A stretch of DNA of 64,000 nucleotides from assembly GCF_030687835.1 (NCBI RefSeq), contig NZ_CP117449.1, positions 4,526,001 to 4,590,000 of the forward strand, written 5' to 3'. Shown here piece after piece: positions 53,823 through 61,244 of this stretch (position 1 is its first letter; each line of letters starts with the position of its first letter). The notes under the pieces were generated by a model. That model was not told where the DNA came from. It saw only the letters and a program-made list of their open reading frames with translations, and did no database searches. This DNA is from Pseudomonas hefeiensis. Its GTDB lineage: Bacteria > Pseudomonadota > Gammaproteobacteria > Pseudomonadales > Pseudomonadaceae. Both the position numbers and the translations under genes were made by a program.

Positions 53823-54563
53823 ATGTTTGATTATTCCGCCCGCCCCGACCTGCTCAATGGCCGGGTCATTCTGGTCACCGGCGCCGGTCGTGGCATTGGC
53901 GCCGCGGCCGCCAAAGCCTATGCCGCCCACGGTGCTACCGTCTTGCTGCTGGGCAAGACCGAAGCCAACCTGACCCAGGTCTACGATGAAATCGAAGCGG
54001 CCGGGCATCCACAGCCAGCGGTGATTCCGTTCAACCTCGAAACGGCCCTGCCCCATCAGTACGATGAACTGGCGGCCATGATCGAAACCGAGTTCGGCCA
54101 TCTGGACGGCTTGCTGCACAACGCCTCGATCATCGGCCCGCGTACGCCGCTGGAGCAGTTGTCCGGCGAGAACTTCATGCGGGTGATGCAGGTGAACGTC
54201 AACGCCATGTTCATGCTTACCAGCACCTTGTTGCCGCTGCTCAAGCTGTCCAAGGACGCGTCCGTGGTGTTCACCTCCAGCAGCGTCGGGCGCAAGGGAC
54301 GGGCTTACTGGGGCGCTTATGGCGTCTCCAAGTTTGCCACCGAGGGGCTGATGCAAACCCTGGCCGACGAAGTCGAGACCGTCGCACCGGTGCGCGCCAA
54401 CAGCATCAACCCCGGCGCCACCCGCACCAGCATGCGCGCCCAGGCCTACCCGGGGGAAAACCCGCTCAACAACCCTACGCCTGAAGAAATCATGCCGATC
54501 TACCTATACCTCATGGGGCCGGATAGCACAGGCGTCAACGGTCAGGCTTTCAACGCCCAGTAA
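53823..54563 (+). CDS. YciK-family short-chain dehydrogenase/reductase
   Basis: A 246-residue SDR oxidoreductase. The NAD(P) loop is VTGAGRGIGAAAAKAYAAHG; LHNASIIGPRTPLEQL and the catalytic SSSVGRKGRAYWGAYGVSK (Ser, Tyr, Lys) follow. The ATG at 53823 has GAGG six bases upstream; an ATG at 53781 in the repeat-flanking DNA is less likely. YciK-like enzymes are widespread and of unknown substrate. It follows mupP in the same direction across a repeat element. Confidence 0.9.
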   Translation: MFDYSARPDLLNGRVILVTGAGRGIGAAAAKAYAAHGATVLLLGKTEANLTQVYDEIEAAGHPQPAVIPFNLETALPHQYDELAAMIETEFGHLDGLLHNASIIGPRTPLEQLSGENFMRVMQVNVNAMFMLTSTLLPLLKLSKDASVVFTSSSVGRKGRAYWGAYGVSKFATEGLMQTLADEVETVAPVRANSINPGATRTSMRAQAYPGENPLNNPTPEEIMPIYLYLMGPDSTGVNGQAFNAQ

Positions 54564-54924
54564 CTGCCCACCTTGGCGTCGCGCCGGTTTACCGTCGCGA
54601 CACCACTGCCCCCGATGCGTAGCCAGGCGAACCGCCAAGCCTATGTCGCCCAATGCCGACGGGCCCCTCACCGCTTGAGGTCAATTCATTGATTTGCAAT
54701 CGGTTTTTTATTCTAATGAACCGAATGGCACGACTTTCGCTCTAAAGACCCTCAAACACGCCATGTTCGGCGGGTAATGGACGTTGAGATGAGACTTAGG
54801 TCTGCCCAGGTAAAGCGGACTAAACTCAAATCAGATGTCTTACGGGACTGAAGGAGTACGACGCGCCGGCCAAAGCTGCCTCACCCAACCTGTCAGGACA
54901 GATTTGCTTAGGGGCTCACGCCAT
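54564..54924. other. Intergenic region before GGDEF gene
   Basis: This 361-bp stretch holds no convincing gene. It presumably contains the promoter of the GGDEF gene; a short AT-rich stretch (TTTTTTATTCTAATGAA near 54705) is the only notable feature. The upstream in-frame ATG at 54835 is judged too weak to be the start. Confidence 0.5.
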
Positions 54925-55851
54925 ATGAAAACGCCAACCCAGATCAACGCGATTGATTTCGACAGCGCCAAACTGCAGCGCCTGGGATTTGGCCAGCCAT
55001 CACCACTGGTGGCACGCTCCGTCAATCTTTCGCAATTGCGCCAGCAACTGGGCCAGCAATTGCAAACCAGCCTGGAGCCGCAACGGATCCTGGGTCTGTT
55101 TTTCCGCGAGGTTCAGCGGCTGGTGCCTCTGGACGCGCTGATCTACCGGCACAGCCCCAGCGATCTGCGCCTGGAGCTGGGTCAACGCGGGCATCACACC
55201 CTCACCTATAACCTCAGCCATGAAGGCGAATACTTGGGCGAACTGGTGTTTCGCCGCAACCAGCGCTTCACCGAGACCGAACAAGCCGATCTTGAGTCAG
55301 TGTTGTCGACGCTGCTGTTTCCGTTGCGCAATGCCCTGCTCTATCGCGCCGCGACCCAAAGCGCCCTGCGTGACCCGCTGACCGGCACGGGCAACCGCAT
55401 CGCCATGGACCAGACGCTGATCCGAGAAGTTGATATGGCCAAGCGTCATTTGCAACCGCTGTCACTGTTGATGCTGGACATCGATCATTTCAAGCGTGTC
55501 AACGACAGCCATGGCCACGGTATCGGCGATGAGGTATTGAAGGGTGTTGCCGAGGCCATCAAGAATCAGCTGCGCAATGTGGACATGGTGTTCAGATTCG
55601 GTGGCGAAGAATTCCTGATTCTGCTCTCGAACACCAGCCGGGACGCCGCGGCCTTGGTCGGAGAACGGCTGCGTCATGCCGCCCAAGCGCAGGATTATTT
55701 TGCCGCTGGCACGCGGATCGAACTGACCGTCAGCCTGGGTTGCGCGACGCTGCTGCCGGGCGAGTCAGTCGAAAGCCTGCTGCGCAGGGCCGACAACGCG
55801 CTGTACGTGGCCAAGCGCGAGGGCCGTAACCGGCTGGCGATGGCGGGTTGA
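54925..55851 (+). CDS. Diguanylate cyclase (GAF-like + GGDEF)
   Basis: A 308-residue cytoplasmic protein without membrane helices. Residues about 40-140 resemble a GAF-type sensor; about 145-305 is a GGDEF domain with DPLTGTGNR, LDIDHFKRVND and the active-site GGEEF at 226-230. The inhibitory RxxD site is present (RNVD, 217-220), five residues before GGEEF as required for c-di-GMP feedback. It should synthesise c-di-GMP. The ATG at 54925 follows AGGGG. Confidence 0.92.
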   Translation: MKTPTQINAIDFDSAKLQRLGFGQPSPLVARSVNLSQLRQQLGQQLQTSLEPQRILGLFFREVQRLVPLDALIYRHSPSDLRLELGQRGHHTLTYNLSHEGEYLGELVFRRNQRFTETEQADLESVLSTLLFPLRNALLYRAATQSALRDPLTGTGNRIAMDQTLIREVDMAKRHLQPLSLLMLDIDHFKRVNDSHGHGIGDEVLKGVAEAIKNQLRNVDMVFRFGGEEFLILLSNTSRDAAALVGERLRHAAQAQDYFAAGTRIELTVSLGCATLLPGESVESLLRRADNALYVAKREGRNRLAMAG

Positions 55852-55888
55852 AACCAGCCATTACCGATTCTGTGAACACCGTCGAAAA

Positions 55889-57625
55889 ATGCGGGAGCGA
55901 GCCTGCTCGCGATAGCGGCAGTTCAGCTTGCATCCATCCTGAATGTGCCGCCGTCATCGCGGGCAAGCCTTGCTCCCACATTGGTTTTTCAGGGTTAACC
56001 GATTCGGCATCCACCGCAAATACCCTTGTGGGAGCGGGCTTGCTCGCGAAAGCGCTGGGTCAGCTTGCATCCATGCTGAATGTGCCACCGCCATCGCGGG
56101 CAAGCCTTGCTCCCACATTGGTTTTTCAGGGTTAACCGATTCGGTGTTCACCGCCAATCCCCTGTGGGAGCGGGCTTGCTCGCGAAAGCGGCAGGTCAGC
56201 CTGCATCCATGCTGAATGTGCCGCCGCCATCGCGGGCAAGCCTTGCTCCCACGGGGGTTTTTCAGGGTTAACCGATTCGGTATCCACCGCAAATACCCTT
56301 GTGGGAGCGAGCCTGCTCGCGAAAGCGCTGGGTCAGCTTGCATCCATGCTGAATGTGCCACCACCATCGCGGGCAAGCCTTGCTCCCACACTGGTTTTTT
56401 CAGGGTTAACCGATTCGGTGTTCACCCCAAGTCCCTTGTGGGAGCGGGCTTGCTCGCGAAAGCGGCAGGTCAGCTTGCATCCATCCTGAATGTGCCGCCG
56501 TCATCTCGGGCAAGCCTTGCTCCCACATTGGTTTTTCAGGGTTAACCGATTCGGCATCCACCGCAAATCCCTTGTGGGAGCGGGCTTGCTCGCGAAAGCG
56601 CTGGGTCAGCTTGCATCAGCGCTGAATGTGCCGCCGTCATCGCGGGCAGGCCTTGCTCCCACATTGGTTTTTCAGGGTTAACCGATTCGGTATCCACCGC
56701 AAATCCCTTGTGGGAGCGGGCTTGCTCGCGAAAGCGCTGGGTCAGCTTGCATCCATCCTGAATGTGCCGCCGTCATCGCGGGCAAGCCTTGCTCCCACAT
56801 TGGTTTTTCAGGGTTAACCGATTCGGCATCCACCGCAAATCCCTTGTGGGAGCGGGCTTGCTCGCGAAAGCGCTGGGTCAGCTTGCATCCATGCTGAATG
56901 TGCCACCACCATCGCGGGCAAGCCTTGCTCCCACATTGGTTTTTCAGGGTTAACCGATTCGGCATCCACCGCAAATACCCTTGTGGGAGCGGGCTTGCTC
57001 GCGAAAGCGGCAGGTCAGCTTGCATCCATGCTGAATGTGCCACCACCATCGCGGGCAAGCCTTGCTCCCACATTGGTTTTTCAGGGTTAACCGATTCGGC
57101 ATCCACCGCAAATCCCTTGTGGGAGCGGGCTTGCTCGCGAAAGCGCTGGGTCAGCTTGCATCCATCCTGAATGTGCCGCCGTCATCGCGGGCAAGCCTTG
57201 CTCCCACATTGGTTTTTCAGGGTTAACCGATTCGGTATCCACCGCAAATCCCTTGTGGGAGCGGGCTTGCTCGCCAAAGCGCTGGGTCAGCTTGCATCCA
57301 TGCTGAATGTGCCGCCGTCATCGCGGGCAAGCCTTGCTCCCACACTGGTTTTTTCAGGGTTAACCGCTTCGGTGTTCACCCCAAGTCCCTTGTGGGAGCG
57401 GGCTTGCTCGCGAAAGCGGCAGGTCAGCTTGCATCCATGCTGAATGTGCCACCACCATCGCGGGCAAGCCTTGCTCCCACACTGGTTTTTTCAGGGTTAA
57501 CCGCTTCGGTGTTCACCCCAAGTCCCTTGTGGGAGCGAGCCTGCTCGCGATGGCGATCGGGCAGTCAACCTCCCCGTTGACTGTCCTGCCCCCTTCGCGA
57601 GCATGCTGGCTCCCACATGGGTTGG
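55889..57625. repeat. Tandem REP (BIME) array, 12 units of about 136 bp
   Basis: A block of 12 head-to-tail units with period 136-137 bp; TGTGCCRCC landmarks fall at 55944, 56081, 56217, 56354, 56491, 56627, 56763, 56899, 57036, 57172, 57308 and 57445. Each unit has two inverted REP cores (GCGGGCAAGCCTTGCTCCCA and TGTGGGAGCGGGCTTGCTCG) joined by GTTTTTCAGGGTTAACCG and a CTTGCATCCATGCTGAA linker. Two spacer variants alternate irregularly (GCGCTGGGTCAG and GCGGCAGGTCAG), as do two inner variants (CATCCACCGCAAAT and GTTCACCCCAAGTCC). A divergent REP pair ends the block. It lies between convergent genes. Confidence 0.97.
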
Positions 57626-57635
57626 CTATCGGCTA

Positions 57636-58439
57636 TCAGCTCTCGGCCAGCGCCAGGCGCTCACGGGTCGATGAGGTTTTCCCCACGGATTCCGATTGCT
57701 CCAGTTGCATGCAGCGCTCCAGGAAGAGGTACATGTAGTCATAGCTCTTGCAGACGGCCTGACGTAGCTCGGTTTGCAGGGCCGTGCTCGGGTTCATGCC
57801 CGCCAGGGTGCAGATGATTTCCAGGGCTTCCCAAGGGTGGGCATCATCATACTGAGCGTGCATCTTCAGCCATTTCATGGCTCGCTTGCGGTCTTCCTCG
57901 GCAAAAGCCGCCGCATAGATGCCATTGGAACACACCAATGCCGACCACTCCCCGGTTGCCCCTTCGATGGCATAGTTGGTCGCGGCGATGGCCACGATCA
58001 GTGCGTCCGAAGAACTGGTATGCCAGCACCAGTGGCTCAGCGCATGGAGTTCGGGTGGCACCCGTTGGGCTTGTAAATCTTCCAGAGTCACGCCATGGGC
58101 GGCGCTCCAGTTGACCCAGTAATCGGCATGGTTGAGTTCGACACGAATGTTGCGCATCAGCCAGCGGCGCGCCATGTCCTCGCCGGGATGGCGGGCAAAG
58201 CGCGTCTTGGTGAGGTTCTGTGCCATGTATAAGGCGAACTGTTCAACGACCGGCCAACCACCAATAAGGTAGTGGCGCATGGTCTTGGCACTGAGCTTGT
58301 TATCGCGCATGCGCTGATACAGCTCGTGTTCGACAACCCGGCGTTTGCTCTCGCTGCAATCGGTAATGAGCTGTTGTGCCCATTTCGGATAGCTTGTGGC
58401 GTCCATGAGCGGGCCTGTTCGGTTGAATGTGTCGATCAC
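57636..58439 (-). CDS. Haem-oxygenase-like diiron / TenA-PqqC-type protein
   Basis: A 267-residue all-helical protein of the TenA/PqqC/CADD fold. Candidate metal ligands are in the right order: E66 (VVEQF), E101 and H104 (RVELNHADYW), E159 (NYAIEG), and H194-x3-D198-x2-H201 (HAQYDDAHPW), the pattern of haem-oxygenase-like diiron oxidases. Annotation as a TenA-type regulator is common but unlikely to be its true role. Start is a GTG at 58439 with AAGGAG seven bases upstream. It is 45 bp from the GGDEF-EAL gene on the same strand. Substrate unknown. Confidence 0.75.
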   Translation of the reverse strand: MIDTFNRTGPLMDATSYPKWAQQLITDCSESKRRVVEHELYQRMRDNKLSAKTMRHYLIGGWPVVEQFALYMAQNLTKTRFARHPGEDMARRWLMRNIRVELNHADYWVNWSAAHGVTLEDLQAQRVPPELHALSHWCWHTSSSDALIVAIAATNYAIEGATGEWSALVCSNGIYAAAFAEEDRKRAMKWLKMHAQYDDAHPWEALEIICTLAGMNPSTALQTELRQAVCKSYDYMYLFLERCMQLEQSESVGKTSSTRERLALAES

Positions 58440-58484
58440 TGTCGGGCTCCTTTTGATTGTGATTTTTCCAGATCAACAAGAGGT

Positions 58485-60944
58485 TCAGCGGAACGTGCCG
58501 GGGGCCTTGAATAACAGCGGCTGGGGTCGGGCCGGCCTGCTTTGCAACGTATCACAGGTAAACAATTGCGGGCGTTCGATCACATACCCTTGAGCGTAAT
58601 CCACCCCGATCTCCAGCAATGCCTGCTCGATCTGGGTGGTTTCAACAAACTCGGCAATCGTGCGCTTACCCATGACGTGGCCGATGTGATTGATCACCTC
58701 GACCATTGCACGGTTAATCGGGTCGTCCAGCATATCCTTTACGAAACTCCCGTCGATCTTCAGGAAGTCTACAGGTAAATGTTTCAAGTAAGCGAATGAA
58801 GACATTCCGGCACAAAAGTCATCCAGCGAAAAATAACAACCCAAGCTCTTGAGTTCATTGATAAAGCGAATGGCACTGCCTAAATTTGAAATAGCGCTGG
58901 TCTCGGTTATTTCAAAACAAATCATTTCTGGTGGAATCGAGTAGGCCACGAACTGTTTACGCAGGAAATCAAGGAATGCCTGATCTCCGATAGTTGTGCC
59001 TGACAGATTAATCGCACACATGGCCATCGGTCCCTGTCGCGAATCGTTCAGGCATTGGCGGATGATTTTGAAGACGTTCTCCACCACCCAGCGATCCAGG
59101 GAAGTCATCAAACCATAACGTTCTGCCGCGGGAATGAAACTGTCCGGCAGGATCATCCTTCCGGCTTCGTCATGCAGGCGCAGCAGGATCTCGATATGTC
59201 CGCCGCCATGGTCACCCGGCCCCAGCGCGGCGATTTCCTGGGCATAAAGACAGAAGCGATTCTCCTCCAGGGCCATGTGCAAGCGCTGGACCCAAGCCAT
59301 CTCGCCAAAGCGCAGGGACAGTTCAGAATCATCGGCGTGATAGACCTGGACGCGGTTGCGACCCTTTTCCTTGGCCATGTAACAGGCCATATCGGCGGCG
59401 CGCAGGGACGACTCCAGCGTCGTCGGGCTCTGCGCGATATGCACCAGGCCGATGCTCACGGTGGTCACGAACGGACGACCCTTCCAGACAAAGTGCAGGT
59501 TCTGTACGGTCTGGCGCAGCCCTTCGGCGATCTTTTCCGCGGCGTCCGGGGAGCAGTTCTCCAGCAAGATACCGAACTCATCGCCCCCCAATCGGGCCAG
59601 GGTGTCGTTTTCTCGCAACCCCGATTGCAGCAACGCGCAGATATGACGCAACAACTCGTCACCCGCTGCATGGCCGCAGGTGTCGTTGACCAGCTTGAAC
59701 TGGTCCAGATCGAGGAACATCAACGCATGACGCCCGATCTGGCGTGTCAGATTGTGCAAGGCTTGCTCAAGGCGATATTCAAATTCCCGGCGGTTGGCCA
59801 GGCCGGTCAGGGCATCGTGGGTGGCCTGCCACGACAGGTTGGCGATGTATTGGCGTTCCTGGGTCATGTCATGCAACACCAGGACCGCTCCGCTGACCTT
59901 GCCGGCATGGCGGATCGGCGCGCCCACCAGGGTGACTGACACGGTGCTGCCATCCAGGCGCTGGATCAGCTTGGAATGCTCGCTGCCGCCACCGAGCCGA
60001 CCGCTGAGAATGTGTTCGATCAGGGTCAAGCCTTCACTCTGGGCGTTGTCATCGAGCAAATTGAACAGTGCGGCCAAGGGCAGACCCGTGGCGTGTTCAG
60101 CCTTCCAGTGAGTCATCGCTTCGGCAGCGGGATTCATGTAAGCGATCGCCCCTTCCACATCGGTGGTGATCACCCCGTCACCAATGGATTGCAACGTGAT
60201 CTGCGCCCGCTCTTTTTCCAGTTGCAGGGCGTTGGCGAAAACCTGTCGCTGGGCCAACAGTTTATGAGTGCGCAACAGCGCCAGCACGATCAACCCCAGG
60301 GCGGTGGCGAAGTTGGTCACCAGCAACAGGCGCAGGATGACGCGCGACCCCTCCCCCAGCGCATCGCTGAACGCCTTGGCCGCCGGGGTGACAGAATCGT
60401 TGATGGCAAAGATTTTTGCTTTCCAGCCGCGGATCTCGGCCTCCGAAACCTCACCCGCGGCGATGCGGCTGTGCATCTGGCGGGCGACGTTATCCAGTTC
60501 AATCAGGTATCCGTCGCCCACGGTCCAGAGATCGATGGCCTCTTCCAGGTAACTGAAGTGCCGAAAATTCAGGTAGAGCCAGATCACACTGGACACATCG
60601 TCCGGGTGGTTGCCGCCCTTGAGGATCCCCGCCCGTGCCGCCTGCAGATCCGGCGGCTGACGGTCCAGGGCCACCCGCAATTCATGACCACCCTCAGGTA
60701 CGGCAATGGCCCGCTGGTATTTCTGAAAGATTGCGTCGTCGCGGCTGTCGGCATAAAGGTTGAGGTAGTAAATGGCGTCTTTCTGGCCCTTGGACCAAAG
60801 GCTTTCTCCTGCCACATAGCCGCGAACCGCGGACAATACATAAAGGCTGACGCCACCCAGCAATGCCTGAAACAGGACAACGGCGATAAAAGGCCAGACG
60901 ATGCCCAACAACCGGGGGGTTCCGAGAGTCCGCGCTTGAGTCAT
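58485..60944 (-). CDS. Membrane PAS-GGDEF-EAL c-di-GMP enzyme
   Basis: An 819-residue protein. Helices at about 14-38 and 202-224 bracket a periplasmic sensor; a PAS domain follows (about 240-365, GVITTDVEGAIAYMNPAAEA), then GGDEF (RLGGDEFGILL, 453-457, with an RxxD site REND at 444-447) and EAL (about 555-800). EAL residues: E585 in EILLR, N646 (NLSG), E678 (CFEITET), D708/D709 (DDFCAG), K729 (LKIDGSF), E766 (FVET). EIL replaces EAL and DDFCAG the usual DDFGTG, but the catalytic acids are kept. The ATG at 60944 has AAGGGA upstream. Confidence 0.92.
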   Translation of the reverse strand: MTQARTLGTPRLLGIVWPFIAVVLFQALLGGVSLYVLSAVRGYVAGESLWSKGQKDAIYYLNLYADSRDDAIFQKYQRAIAVPEGGHELRVALDRQPPDLQAARAGILKGGNHPDDVSSVIWLYLNFRHFSYLEEAIDLWTVGDGYLIELDNVARQMHSRIAAGEVSEAEIRGWKAKIFAINDSVTPAAKAFSDALGEGSRVILRLLLVTNFATALGLIVLALLRTHKLLAQRQVFANALQLEKERAQITLQSIGDGVITTDVEGAIAYMNPAAEAMTHWKAEHATGLPLAALFNLLDDNAQSEGLTLIEHILSGRLGGGSEHSKLIQRLDGSTVSVTLVGAPIRHAGKVSGAVLVLHDMTQERQYIANLSWQATHDALTGLANRREFEYRLEQALHNLTRQIGRHALMFLDLDQFKLVNDTCGHAAGDELLRHICALLQSGLRENDTLARLGGDEFGILLENCSPDAAEKIAEGLRQTVQNLHFVWKGRPFVTTVSIGLVHIAQSPTTLESSLRAADMACYMAKEKGRNRVQVYHADDSELSLRFGEMAWVQRLHMALEENRFCLYAQEIAALGPGDHGGGHIEILLRLHDEAGRMILPDSFIPAAERYGLMTSLDRWVVENVFKIIRQCLNDSRQGPMAMCAINLSGTTIGDQAFLDFLRKQFVAYSIPPEMICFEITETSAISNLGSAIRFINELKSLGCYFSLDDFCAGMSSFAYLKHLPVDFLKIDGSFVKDMLDDPINRAMVEVINHIGHVMGKRTIAEFVETTQIEQALLEIGVDYAQGYVIERPQLFTCDTLQSRPARPQPLLFKAPGTFR

Positions 60945-61244
60945 GAGGTCCCTTGCATAGGCGTAGGCGATCAGCATTCAGACCGCTCATTCCCGCAAGA
61001 CTAGGAGGCGTAGCAGCTCCCCGCAAGAGGCCGGGCACTATTTGACGCCGCATGCCCCTGGATGCCCGAGACAACACGGGCGATAAGCCCTGGCAAATGG
61101 CAAATACAGTTACAACTTTCCTGGGCGCCATACCTATCTACCACCCCCTGATTTTCCTGGACTGTTTTGATACGGGACCTTCTCTGCCTTGCGCCTTATC
61201 GAGGCATGTAGAGAAACGTTCGTTAATCACCAGGGAACCTTCAT
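60945..61244. promoter_or_regulatory. Divergent promoter region
   Basis: 300 bp between two divergent genes. No gene, repeat or clear -35/-10 pair was recognised. It should contain promoters for both neighbours. Confidence 0.5.

Noticed and set aside
55848-57580. Series of short plus-strand frames of 62-109 codons with nearly the same sequence
   Set aside because: They are translations of the tandem REP array. The period of 136-137 bp is not a multiple of three, so the frame changes from unit to unit; these are not genes.
55889-57625. Possible CRISPR array
   Set aside because: Units are 136 bp long and almost fully alike, with no unique spacers between short repeats, and no cas genes are near. 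This is a REP/BIME array.
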